DNA of 64,000 bases from G963662605 sp963667005 (GTDB lineage Bacteria; Bacteroidota; Ignavibacteria; Ignavibacteriales; Ignavibacteriaceae). Positions 35,209 through 45,274 of the stretch are shown in pieces. Numbering within the stretch: the first letter of the stretch is position 1; each line of letters opens with the position of its first letter. Made by a program: the position numbers and the translations under genes. The stretch covers positions 434,001 to 498,000 of the forward strand of contig OY762937.1 of assembly GCA_963667005.1 (NCBI GenBank). The letters are read 5' to 3'. Below the pieces are notes generated by a model that was not told the DNA's origin, made no database searches, and saw only the letters and a program-made list of their open reading frames with translations.

Positions 35209-38200
35209 TTACTTAATCAGAACGACTGGTAAAATTTTGGCAACATCACCAGTTGGATCTTTTGCCTGAATGCGGATTATATACCGTCCGTTCAAAGCAT
35301 CATATCCATCGTCCGTCTTTCCATCCCATGTTATCAGCTTTCTGCTGTCAGGAGTCAAAGATGGATCCGGTCCGTAAATTCCCGGGAATTGGGCATCATC
35401 TTTAAGTATGGTACGCACAATATCACCGCGAACGTTAAAGACCATTATCGTAACGTGCGCCTGAGTTTTGGTAGTATTCAGTTTATAACCGATTTTAACC
35501 GGTGCCACGTTCGGCGAAAATGGATTTGGCAGCACCGCCGCATGTGCAAGGCCAAGCGGTTCATTTGCCGTGAGAATCGAATACTCGCCGAGTATCGACA
35601 TTCCGGCCTGTAGCCTGTCACTGACCGGAGTTGACGTCAGCATACTCCATTCATTAAAATCACTATCATAATAACCAACGCTCTTCTCACCATCGAACAA
35701 TCGTAGTGTTTCATCAACGGGTAAGACCAGTGTTGCCGTCTTGTTCAGCTTATTCTTAACAAGCGCTCTATCCGCGCTATACTGGAATATATATTGTATA
35801 TCCGAAGCGACGTAAGAAGCATTACCACCGACCGGTGCATAATATTTTTTACCCGGACCGAACTGCGAGCGCCCTAATGTTAACTGAATCGGAAAATCAA
35901 CCGAGCCGGGAGCAATCGACAATGACATACCCTGCTTGTTAGTTAATACTGTACTTGTTGTCGAGTTGATATCGGCATACAAGAGCACATCATTTTCGCC
36001 TTCCTTACCGCTAAGTTCATCGGTAGCAATCACCCTAACTAATCCGATGTAGGTCGAATCATTAGGAACGAAGTATCCGGTGGTTGAGTCTATTGTGCCG
36101 AGTCCTTCAGGAAAACGACTCCACTTTAAATTCTTTCCGAGAGTAACGGTTTTCGAGGAGGTGTCGGTGCCTGAGTATGAAAACTGAATACCTTGTACTT
36201 TGTTGCTGACAATAGAGTATGGGCTGCTAACAAGAATATTCTTGAGCGAAATGTTACCGACCGTTATTGTTGCCGGTGCCCGCACAATCGTTCCGTTTAA
36301 TGCCACTACCGCCGTTAATTTATACGTTCCTGTTTTAAGAGGAATAAATCCGGCAGCAGTCTTATCTGCTGTGGTGTTCACAATCTTAAATGCTGTTGTA
36401 TCACTCATCTCCCACGAAACCACACCCGGAGAAGAGCTTCCGCTGAATTTATCCGTCAATGCAGAGTTTTTTCCATCCTTCACGATCAGCTTGAAAGAGT
36501 ATGCATCGTTGAGACGAACGGTAATATTATCAATTGACGGTTCATAAGAAACTGTGGTAAGAACACCAACAGCCTCTGGAACTAGCGTAACCGGTGTGCT
36601 TCTGTATGTAAGAGCATTACCTGTCTGTTCATTTATTACAATATAATATGTAATGCTTGCGATACTATTTGTAGCCGGGATATTCGCGTTAAGTGTCCCC
36701 GTTGAAGAATTTTGTGTCATTGCGACGGCAACTTCCGGATTGCTGCCCTGTGTATAATACAATGTTGCCTGATAGCTTGCTGCAATCGCATTATAGTTGA
36801 CCGTAACTGTTGCAGGCGAAGCAGCACTGATTGAACTCAGCGGAGTGTGCTGATATCTGAGTTCTATGTTTCTGCTTATTGTTGTAGTATCACTGCCCAA
36901 GACAAAAGATGTTGCCGCGTCACTTGGGATTAAATATCCTTCTTTCACTATGCTGAGTTTATACGTCCCAGCTGTAAGCTTTGCCGCGGTAGTGAACTTT
37001 CCTTTACCGTCTGTAATAGACTGCGTAACGTTACCGTCAGGACGGACAAAAGTAAGACCTACACCACCAAGAGTAGTGCTGCCATCTGTTAATGTTACAT
37101 CTATCTTGCCGCTTGGAACTACAAAGGCCGACATGCCTACGTCTTTACCAAGTTGAGCATTGGTAAACGAGAGAGATTTAACTTGAGGCAAAAAGTCAGA
37201 TCCACTGATGCTGAGTTGATAAACCGTAGTATCACTCAATCCGGTTTTAATCGGCAGTGCTGAAAATGTATACTGTCCGTCTGTCCCTGTTGTTGCCGTG
37301 TAAGTCCCGGAGGCCACAGCAGTAACAGTTACGTTCGCAAGTCCGTTACCGCCATAGAATACTTTACCGGTCAGATTAACAAATGCAGGCTGCAACTCTA
37401 ATAATTGGTTAGTCTTTATATCTCCCGCCTCGGAAAATGTTACGGCTACAGTATCATTAACATAGCCGGGCATTGATGCAATTATTAACGCATTTCCCGA
37501 AGGCAGGTTGCTTTTAATAAACGCTCCGTTGCTGACGCTCACCGTATCATATGCTTGACCGGTAGCCGGGTATTTGCAGACAACTGCAGCGCCGACTAAA
37601 ACCTTGGAGAGTGGCGCCGTTGATTTTACTGTTCCACTTATGGTTGAGTTGTTTTTCGACAGAACAACATTCTCCGTAAGGTTTGCACCTTTTGTTATGC
37701 TGATTGTTTTTACATAATCGCTGTATCCCATTTTGCCGACCCGCAGATAGTAACTCTTTACCGGAAGGTCGGTAAAACTAATTGTACCTGCAGCCGTAGT
37801 AAGTCCGCTGTATTGATATACAGTATCCGAACTGATCAGCGAAGCGGATGTGTTACTCAAGGCAAGGCCATTCTTATCTTTAACAGAGATGCTTAAATTT
37901 CCAGCATTCAGGGCAGGAGTGAAGTCGGCTGTTTTATTTTCCGAAACACCAAGAGTAACATTGGTTGATGAAGGCGTAAATGTATAACCGGCCTTTACCG
38001 GTGTTACAGAGTACGTTCCATTGCTCAAATATTTTACAGTATAACTACCGTTTGATGACGTCGTTGTTGTAACTTCTGCCGCAGTTGCTGTGTTTTTAAC
38101 ATAAATCGTTGCAGATGCAACTCCTGCATTCCCGGAAATGCTTGACAGATTTACCTGCACCTTTAGAGGTATCGGTCCGTGTGCAATTGCCCCGACGGGT

Positions 38201-41200
38201 ATGGTGAATACACTGTCGTCATTCGTATATCCCTCGCGGAAAATTTCAGTGGATAAGGTATATGAGGCATTTGGACTTGCATTTTCGAAACTGAATTTAC
38301 CCGTTGAATCCGTTGTCGTCGTAATAATTGTTTGGTCTGAAATAGCTTTAACGCTTACCGAAAAGCCGAGTACATTTCCGGCCTGATTCAATACTGTTCC
38401 GGTCAATTTAACTGCACTGGCCGCAAGTTGGATATTGAATGGCACATCGGTAATCTGTAGCGAAGATGAAGTTACATATGATGTTTTGGAAACACTCACC
38501 GCATATGTGCCGGCTACAAGTTCTGTAATTGAAAATGCACCGTTCATATCGGAAGTGGTCGAACCGGCTCCGCCGTCGCCTTTGATTGATATTAATGCAC
38601 CCTGAATAGCTACTCCAGCCCCATTCTTGATTGTTCCACTGATAACTGCGGTATTCTTTGTCAAGTCACCGATAGTGGCTGTTGCGTTTATAGACGAAGC
38701 TGTTAAACCAACTCGTGTTTGAGCTTTGGATGTATACTTATCTTTCTGAGCATAGACAATAAATCCGCTCAATGGCAAAGGAGAAATCTGATATGCACCT
38801 GTGCCATCTGAAATTGCAGAATAGGTCTTTAAAGTTACAGTATCGATCGCGTAAACCGTGGCGGATTGAACTGCGCCGCCACCCGATTCTTTAACATAAC
38901 CGCTGATTTTTCCAACGAGAGCATTAATGGTTACATTCAGAGTTTTCGCACTTCCGTCTGCAATGGTATATGCGGAAATACTATTGGTTTCATATCCGGA
39001 TTTTTGAATTTGAACCTTATATACGTCGCCAATCAATTGCTGTATCGTATATGAACCGTCCATACCTGTGTTGGCTGTTCCTCCTGAAGCAGAACTCTCC
39101 AACGTAACAACAGCTCCCGCAACTTTAGCTCCGTTGTTGTCTGAAACAACACCTGATAAAATTGCATAGTTTGGATTTACTGTGAAATTTACACCGGTTA
39201 ACGTTTGGCCTAAAGTTACGCTTATCACAGTGCTATCTTGCGTATAACCGGGCAATTTTGTTTTAAGTTTTACGGTTCCGGTCAATGAACCGATTGAATA
39301 ATCTCCACTTAAGTTTGATGTAGTACTATCGCTCAAGGCGCCTGTAGTATTATTATAAATATAAACCCGCACATTTGGTACGGCTGTTAATTTGCTGTCA
39401 GCAATTCTTCCTGAGATAATAGCAGGAACAGGATTAAGTGATACATTTATTACTTTCGTGCTTTTCGCGGCAAGTATTTCAGTTGTTGAAGTAACAGTTG
39501 CATATCCTGTTGCAGCAACAGTAACGCTATAAGAAGCACTGGCAGGTACGCCGGCAGAAAATTCACCGTAAATATTACTTGTTGTTGTGAAGGAAATTGA
39601 AGGATCCTGTATTTGCTTTACGGCAACTGCAGCGCCCGATAAAACCTGATTTCCGGAAGATACAACACCACTAATTGTGGCTTTGTTCTCAACTAATGAA
39701 AAATTATGATTCGCGCTGATCTGTCCGGCTCCAACATAAAAACTATCTTTACCGGAGGTGATGAATCCGGGCTTGGATGCGACTAACACATCGGTTCCCG
39801 CTTGCAAGCTAAAGGTAAATTTTCCGTTTGCATCAGTTACCGTTGTCAATGTCTGCGTTCCCGTTGTCGCTGTAATAGTTGCATTTGCAAGTGTAAGACC
39901 AAGACTACTAACGGATCCGGTGATTGTACTCGCATTAGGGGCAAGCTCAAAGTTTATCCCTGATAGATTTTGTCCCATATTGACCACAACAGTAGCGGCT
40001 GCAGGAGTAACATAATTCGGTTTTGTAACTGTTAACGTATGGGTACCGGCAGGAAGGCTAAGTAAGTAGCTTCCCGTTGCTAATGAAGTAGTAGAAACCG
40101 TACCGTTGCTGATTACAGCCCCTTCAAGCGATGTGCCGCCGGCAGCCGTAATCACTCCTGCAACCGAAGATGGATTTGGTGCGAGCGTAAAATTAATATC
40201 GGTCACTGTCTGTCCGACTGTGACGGTTACTTGCTTAGTACCCGACGAAGTGTAACCGGCCGCAGCTGTAGATATGGTAAAAGTACCGCTGCTTAAATTG
40301 AGCAGGTATTGGCCATTTGAACCGGTAACAACTGATACCGGTTGACCACTGGTGGGTGTTGCGGTAACCGTTACACCTGCATACGTTACCATATTGCTTT
40401 GCGTTCCCGAATACACAATACGTGAAACAGTACCTGTTACTTGATTTGCACGAGGAGTTAAAATAAGGTTTTGATTCGTTTTATTGTCTCCACTCGCCAG
40501 GATAACCTTTGTCGGTGCCGGACTTACGAAACCCGACTTACTTGTTTCCAAAGTCCATGTACCTGACGACAGGTTAAATGAATACGAGCCTGTTCCATCT
40601 GATATTGCTTCTTGCGTCACTGTTCCGTTTGATACTTTAACAGAAGCAAGTTGAACTGCGCTTCCGGCATCGTTAAGTGTCTTTCCGGTAATTGTTGCAA
40701 TATCCAATGTGAGTACAAATGACTTAGCAATGGTTAACTGACCTTGATCCACCGTTACAGTGGTGCTCGCCGGAGAAAGGTATCCGGCCTTACTTATCGT
40801 GATTTTGTAGGTGCCTTGTGGCACATTCATGCTAAAAGCACCGGTCGATGATGTTGATGTAGTGTGCACTGCATTTGTAAAAATATTAAGCAATTGCACG
40901 GTTGCACCTGATATTGCCGCCCCTTTGTTATCAACCACACTGCTCGAAACTGTTGAAGGATATGGACGGACATACAGCAGAACGACTGTCGTGTCAGTAC
41001 CCCGTGTTACAGATGCAGTAAACGTAGAATCAAAGAAGTCGGTTTTCTTTGCGGTAAACTGGTAATTGCCCGAGGGAAGGCTATCATACAGTGACACTCC
41101 ATTGGATACTATATAAGGAACCGCTGGAGCGTAGCCTCCGGTGGTTGAATTTACCTGCACCTGATAATTGGTCAGCATGTTCTGATTCAAAGCGTTGAGC

Positions 41201-42336
41201 ATCAACACTTTAAATCTGCTCATGGGCACTACGTAATTAAAAATACGGCTGACACTACTATTGCCCGCACCGGTTGCAGTATTTGGTATTACAAGCCAGA
41301 CATATTTGCCATTATATAGATTGGCTTTCGCGTTGAAATCCAACTGCGTATTTGTTGTGGAACCGCTCCATACCGGTAAATCAATGGACTGATTTGTCCC
41401 GTTAAACTGGGATACCCGGTTAAAAAGATATACCGTATAACTGTTTGCATTCGGTACGGCATCCCACTGAAAACGGATGGTTGAAGCGCCCTGAATAACA
41501 GCGCTATCGAGCGGAGCCATCAAATTTGGAGCCGAAATGACGGCATCACTTTTATAAGTGAAATTAACTATACCGCCGAATGTTGAACTTGCAAAAGCAA
41601 CATCTGTAGGATCATACATATTCAGAATAGTGTAATAGTAGGTATTACCCGGAAATAGCGGAATGGCGAATTTTGTAAATGGCGAGCTCGGGCTCAGCGT
41701 TCCGTATAAAGCAGATGTCCCAGTCGCTATATAGTCCCAAACAACATTTGCACCCTGTACAACGGGATTGTTGGTAACAGAATCTGTACGAACAACAAAA
41801 GGTGTGCTGGAGCAGATAATCCAATATGCAGGGACACCCGGAACGGCATTCCATTGAAACAATGGAGTTCCCGCAGTTGTTGTTCCTCTTGGAGATGTAG
41901 CGGATGCGGCAGTTGGCGATTCAACTGCAAATTGAATTTCATTCGAGTACCCGACTGAGGTGCTTGCTGCTGCATCGGCCTGAATACCGGCAAGTGTTTT
42001 TGAAGATGAGTTGGTAATTATGCCATAATATTTACCTGTAGACAAAGACGGTGTGAGCGCGGAGGGAATGAACGACCCGAGCGTTCCGGATAATGATACT
42101 TCCCCAAGGTTGTAATTACCGGTGGAAGTTCCTATCCGGAATTTCACTCCGGAAAATTGTGGCGTCCACTTAAGCCAGACCGTATCGGTCGAAGCAAAAA
42201 AGAGCCGGGTTGAATATGTAACCTGCCCTGGATCACGAATCATTGATGGCTGCAATATAATATTGGACTGCTGGGAGAATGATATCGAGGTAAGCAGAAA
42301 AATTGTAAGACAGAGGTAAAGGGATCTCGCCTTCAT
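35209..42336 (-). CDS. giant secreted repeat protein (about 16 carboxypeptidase-regulatory-like domains, FlgD-like C-terminus)
   Basis: The 2375-residue protein has a signal peptide ending near 'TSISFSQ'. About residues 20-370 are fibronectin-like modules ('VWLKWTPQFSGVKFRIG', 'IRFQWDAVPNANSYTVYLF'). From about 380 to 1800 there are some sixteen repeats of 80-95 residues beginning with 'xxISGxVxxxxGxxxxGAxV', e.g. 'AILSGVVSDNNGAKVAGAVV', the CarboxypepD_reg fold. An Ig-like region and a ZU5-like stretch follow. The last 110 residues form a FlgD-Ig-like domain ('PNPFSPNVAPVKIGYKL' to 'LPVVLIK'). It is Thr/Ser/Val-rich, as in stalk-like surface proteins. It heads the operon with the PorV-like and FadL-like genes (21-base and 11-base gaps). 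Confidence 0.85.
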   Translation of the reverse strand: MKARSLYLCLTIFLLTSISFSQQSNIILQPSMIRDPGQVTYSTRLFFASTDTVWLKWTPQFSGVKFRIGTSTGNYNLGEVSLSGTLGSFIPSALTPSLSTGKYYGIITNSSSKTLAGIQADAAASTSVGYSNEIQFAVESPTAASATSPRGTTTAGTPLFQWNAVPGVPAYWIICSSTPFVVRTDSVTNNPVVQGANVVWDYIATGTSALYGTLSPSSPFTKFAIPLFPGNTYYYTILNMYDPTDVAFASSTFGGIVNFTYKSDAVISAPNLMAPLDSAVIQGASTIRFQWDAVPNANSYTVYLFNRVSQFNGTNQSIDLPVWSGSTTNTQLDFNAKANLYNGKYVWLVIPNTATGAGNSSVSRIFNYVVPMSRFKVLMLNALNQNMLTNYQVQVNSTTGGYAPAVPYIVSNGVSLYDSLPSGNYQFTAKKTDFFDSTFTASVTRGTDTTVVLLYVRPYPSTVSSSVVDNKGAAISGATVQLLNIFTNAVHTTSTSSTGAFSMNVPQGTYKITISKAGYLSPASTTVTVDQGQLTIAKSFVLTLDIATITGKTLNDAGSAVQLASVKVSNGTVTQEAISDGTGSYSFNLSSGTWTLETSKSGFVSPAPTKVILASGDNKTNQNLILTPRANQVTGTVSRIVYSGTQSNMVTYAGVTVTATPTSGQPVSVVTGSNGQYLLNLSSGTFTISTAAAGYTSSGTKQVTVTVGQTVTDINFTLAPNPSSVAGVITAAGGTSLEGAVISNGTVSTTSLATGSYLLSLPAGTHTLTVTKPNYVTPAAATVVVNMGQNLSGINFELAPNASTITGSVSSLGLTLANATITATTGTQTLTTVTDANGKFTFSLQAGTDVLVASKPGFITSGKDSFYVGAGQISANHNFSLVENKATISGVVSSGNQVLSGAAVAVKQIQDPSISFTTTSNIYGEFSAGVPASASYSVTVAATGYATVTSTTEILAAKSTKVINVSLNPVPAIISGRIADSKLTAVPNVRVYIYNNTTGALSDSTTSNLSGDYSIGSLTGTVKLKTKLPGYTQDSTVISVTLGQTLTGVNFTVNPNYAILSGVVSDNNGAKVAGAVVTLESSASGGTANTGMDGSYTIQQLIGDVYKVQIQKSGYETNSISAYTIADGSAKTLNVTINALVGKISGYVKESGGGAVQSATVYAIDTVTLKTYSAISDGTGAYQISPLPLSGFIVYAQKDKYTSKAQTRVGLTASSINATATIGDLTKNTAVISGTIKNGAGVAIQGALISIKGDGGAGSTTSDMNGAFSITELVAGTYAVSVSKTSYVTSSSLQITDVPFNIQLAASAVKLTGTVLNQAGNVLGFSVSVKAISDQTIITTTTDSTGKFSFENASPNASYTLSTEIFREGYTNDDSVFTIPVGAIAHGPIPLKVQVNLSSISGNAGVASATIYVKNTATAAEVTTTTSSNGSYTVKYLSNGTYSVTPVKAGYTFTPSSTNVTLGVSENKTADFTPALNAGNLSISVKDKNGLALSNTSASLISSDTVYQYSGLTTAAGTISFTDLPVKSYYLRVGKMGYSDYVKTISITKGANLTENVVLSKNNSTISGTVKSTAPLSKVLVGAAVVCKYPATGQAYDTVSVSNGAFIKSNLPSGNALIIASMPGYVNDTVAVTFSEAGDIKTNQLLELQPAFVNLTGKVFYGGNGLANVTVTAVASGTYTATTGTDGQYTFSALPIKTGLSDTTVYQLSISGSDFLPQVKSLSFTNAQLGKDVGMSAFVVPSGKIDVTLTDGSTTLGGVGLTFVRPDGNVTQSITDGKGKFTTAAKLTAGTYKLSIVKEGYLIPSDAATSFVLGSDTTTISRNIELRYQHTPLSSISAASPATVTVNYNAIAASYQATLYYTQGSNPEVAVAMTQNSSTGTLNANIPATNSIASITYYIVINEQTGNALTYRSTPVTLVPEAVGVLTTVSYEPSIDNITVRLNDAYSFKLIVKDGKNSALTDKFSGSSSPGVVSWEMSDTTAFKIVNTTADKTAAGFIPLKTGTYKLTAVVALNGTIVRAPATITVGNISLKNILVSSPYSIVSNKVQGIQFSYSGTDTSSKTVTLGKNLKWSRFPEGLGTIDSTTGYFVPNDSTYIGLVRVIATDELSGKEGENDVLLYADINSTTSTVLTNKQGMSLSIAPGSVDFPIQLTLGRSQFGPGKKYYAPVGGNASYVASDIQYIFQYSADRALVKNKLNKTATLVLPVDETLRLFDGEKSVGYYDSDFNEWSMLTSTPVSDRLQAGMSILGEYSILTANEPLGLAHAAVLPNPFSPNVAPVKIGYKLNTTKTQAHVTIMVFNVRGDIVRTILKDDAQFPGIYGPDPSLTPDSRKLITWDGKTDDGYDALNGRYIIRIQAKDPTGDVAKILPVVLIK

Positions 42337-42700
42337 ACAGGTCCTATTATTTTGTTAGGTATAATTTTCTAAACTATTTCAGAACGATGTTTTACGGCCG
42401 GGTTTTAATTTCCCGCTGAATATTTTAGCCGTAAAAAATCACTGATATCGCAAATTTATTCGGAAGTACAAAATCAATAGATGCACTAAAGTCGTGTATG
42501 ATTAACATAAGCAGCGATATGTTTCTAACACTTATTATCGCCTGATTCGTGATCCGGGAATTTCACACCAATTCCCAAACCGCGGGGGATTTTAAGAATA
42601 AAATAAAAAAAAAGTTTGTTAATAAAAACAAGTGAGAAAAATGAGGTTTGTTCGCCGTGAGTGGGAGCACACTATGCCCGAAATCGCAGAATTTTAAAAT
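42337..42700. other. intergenic region, A+T-rich, no gene seen
   Basis: This gap lies upstream of the giant protein's gene and downstream of the cytochrome gene, both on the minus strand. It should contain the promoter of the giant-protein operon but no clear motif could be fixed. No RNA gene or repeat was recognised. Confidence 0.5.
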
Positions 42701-42736
42701 AAAAAAAAGGATACGGAATTTCTTCCGTATCCTTAA
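42701..42736 (-). terminator. terminator of the cytochrome gene
   Basis: The stem AAGGATACGGAA/TTCCGTATCCTT has a 4-base loop and is followed by eight T on the minus strand, about 20 bases past the stop. Confidence 0.9.
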
Positions 42737-42756
42737 TTTTTAGGGAATCTCAAGAG

Positions 42757-44886
42757 CTATTTCATCAATACCATTTTCTTAGACATCGTGTAATTTTGAG
42801 ATTCCATCTTATAGATGTAAATACCACTCGCGACCTTGTTTCCGCGTGAATCGGTACCATTCCATACAACATTGAAGCTGCCTTGCTGTACGTACTGGTT
42901 GAATAATTCCTTAATCAGCGTTCCGGACGCGTCATAAACCTTTACCTTCACCATTCCTGCCTGAGGAACAGAGAATTTAATGTTTGTAGACGGGTTGAAC
43001 GGATTCGGGTAGTTTTGTTCAAGCGAATATTTGGTCGGGGCTAATGAAACGTCTTTCTTTACATCAACCGTTCCGCCCAACGCTTTAATCGTGCGGGTAA
43101 GAACGTCAACTGTAAATGCCGTATTGTGCATACCCAAGCTACCATCATTAAGAATTAACTGATAGTTCCAGTAAGCTTTCTTTAAGCGAATTGAATCGCT
43201 AGAAGCCTTAATAGCGCTCCAGTTAATAACAAGAGCAGAATCCGGACCGGTGTGCGGCAATAAGCGGGCAACCTGTTTCAAGAGGCTCTTAACTTCTGTC
43301 TGAACCGGTTCGATCTTTCCGTTGCCGTCATAATCTGCGCTTGCAAGGAATGTATCAAATGAATCCATTGTATGACATCCCTGGCAGACTTTTACGTTCT
43401 GGAAGTTTGTAGCTTCGTTGCGCATGTGCCAGCTGTGTCCGCCAACTTTATTATAGTTATTATGATCTGAAGTGTCAACAGTAGCCGACATGTGGCAAGT
43501 TACGCAAGCATCTGCTAAAACGTCTTTGTGCATACCGTTTGCGTAAGCTGAATCACCATACATAAGTGCAGCATTCTGACCGAGTAATTCGTCAGTCTGT
43601 GAAGTATGGTGCGGACCCCATGTTGATGAGATCGTTGTATTCAACATCGTAACGTTGTTTTTTCTCGCTTTGTGGCAGTTCATACAGATATTACCTGTTC
43701 CGCCAATTCCGCTGTAGGAAACACCGTTAGCAAGCGTATCGCTACCTGCTGGTGCAGTGCGGAGCTGGTGTAAATTGCCATTACCATGCTGATCGTGGCA
43801 GGTGGCACAAGTAATGCCGATATGATCTTTCAGTTTATATGCTGAGAAATCTTTTGCAACACCCTTGGTGAATGCAACAAATCCATTACCGTCGTGGCAG
43901 CGGATGCAAGCATCCAGATTGTATGTTGTCGTTGTAACATTTTTTGCAAAACTTGAGGTCCATACTGTAGAGGCATGCATTGAATTTCTGAACTGATCAG
44001 GTTCCGGATATCTTGGTGCGCTGTCATGGCATTTATCGCAAGTAGCATCGCTCAATGTGATCTGGATTGAACCTTTACGGTCTCCTGATGTAGTGGCGTG
44101 TGAACTTCCTGCGCCGTGGCAGCTTTCGCAGCCGATAGTAGCCATGTTAACCAAGCCGGAATACTTGGATTTCAAAGTATCCCATTTACCGCTATTCGGT
44201 GTTCCGATGGTCCAGCCTAATTTTGCGGCGATATCATCAAAACCGTTGTTGTTTACAACAAGGTTTTGATCGGAGCCTGTTGTATGGCATTTATAGCAGT
44301 TTGCACCAAAATGCGTTTGGGTTGAATCGGTGATTTTACCCTTAAAACTCGTGGCATGCATTGATGAAGACCATTTTGAGAAAATGGCAGACATACTTGC
44401 CGTAGTGCCCTGTGCATTTGTATGGCAACCCATACAGCGAAGTCCGGTACCGGCAACGCCGTCAAAATTTCCAACGCCAATATAAGTTGAAGCGTAAAGT
44501 GTAACCGTGTCGGTGTTTGTACCGGCAGCGGTAGTGATGGTTGCGGTAAGCTGGTACTTACCGGATGAATCAGCCAGGAACATAACACTGTTTGTACCAT
44601 AACTGATTAATGATGCCGTAGATGCGGTTGGTACGGTGATCAGGTTGTAAGAAACCGATGTAACCGCTTTCTCGGTGTGTCCGGCAGAATCGACGCCTTT
44701 TACTGAGAAGTACGCATATGTCCCCTTAGGAACTACTTTCAATCCCTGGGAAACGGAGTTAGTAGTCATCGCCTGTTTGGTCAATTGGGTCGGACTCATT
44801 CCGTTAATGACAATGAATGACTTCTGAGCGAAAGCAAAGTTTGCCGCCAGAACGAAAACGAACAAGTAGAGTAGTCTGTGCTTCAT
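42757..44886 (-). CDS. nonaheme c-type cytochrome with T9SS type A sorting domain
   Basis: The 709-residue protein has a signal peptide to 'NFAFAQ', then an Ig-like domain to about residue 135. Nine CxxCH haem sites follow, in order CMGCH, CYKCH, CESCH, CDKCH, CIRCH, CATCH, CMNCH, CVTCH and CQGCH. Several lie next to distal His-rich segments ('SSMHATSF', 'NSMHASTVW') that would give bis-His ligation. The C-terminus ('EQNYPNPFNPSTNIKFSVPQ' to 'MSKKMVLMK') is a complete T9SS type A signal, so the protein is exported through the outer membrane and probably anchored there. The likely role is electron transfer at the cell surface, to minerals, partners or a soluble acceptor; no neighbouring gene identifies the acceptor. 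Confidence 0.92.
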   Translation of the reverse strand: MKHRLLYLFVFVLAANFAFAQKSFIVINGMSPTQLTKQAMTTNSVSQGLKVVPKGTYAYFSVKGVDSAGHTEKAVTSVSYNLITVPTASTASLISYGTNSVMFLADSSGKYQLTATITTAAGTNTDTVTLYASTYIGVGNFDGVAGTGLRCMGCHTNAQGTTASMSAIFSKWSSSMHATSFKGKITDSTQTHFGANCYKCHTTGSDQNLVVNNNGFDDIAAKLGWTIGTPNSGKWDTLKSKYSGLVNMATIGCESCHGAGSSHATTSGDRKGSIQITLSDATCDKCHDSAPRYPEPDQFRNSMHASTVWTSSFAKNVTTTTYNLDACIRCHDGNGFVAFTKGVAKDFSAYKLKDHIGITCATCHDQHGNGNLHQLRTAPAGSDTLANGVSYSGIGGTGNICMNCHKARKNNVTMLNTTISSTWGPHHTSQTDELLGQNAALMYGDSAYANGMHKDVLADACVTCHMSATVDTSDHNNYNKVGGHSWHMRNEATNFQNVKVCQGCHTMDSFDTFLASADYDGNGKIEPVQTEVKSLLKQVARLLPHTGPDSALVINWSAIKASSDSIRLKKAYWNYQLILNDGSLGMHNTAFTVDVLTRTIKALGGTVDVKKDVSLAPTKYSLEQNYPNPFNPSTNIKFSVPQAGMVKVKVYDASGTLIKELFNQYVQQGSFNVVWNGTDSRGNKVASGIYIYKMESQNYTMSKKMVLMK

Positions 44887-45274
44887 ATTGTATTGCTAAT
44901 TATTTATGAATAAATGTACAGCCTTTGGCATAATAGCATCAAATATCGTTCCAAGTTTAGCAACTATTTCATATTGCAATTTTTCGCGTTTTTTAAGTTT
45001 TGTGTTGCGTCAATTTTGCGGATTTGAGAAATGTTTCTATGAGGCAATAAATGCTTTATAAAAACCAATACTTCATACCCGCAACTAATTATTCTGGCAA
45101 TAATAAATTTTGAAACCTCCGGAACTTCCCTTTCAAAAAAAATTATCCTTATACATAGTAAATAAGCTAAAGATTGTTATATTTGAGTAAATTATACTAA
45201 TTCTCATATTCAAGAGCCCCCCGTTTTAACACAAAAATGCCATCCGGTGGGTTGTGCTGTCTGAAAGGATAAAG
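44887..45274. other. divergent intergenic region, no gene seen
   Basis: This A+T-rich region must hold promoters for the cytochrome (minus) and the kinase (plus). GAAAGGAT just before 45275 is the ribosome-binding site of the kinase. No hairpin, RNA or small frame stood out. Confidence 0.5.
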
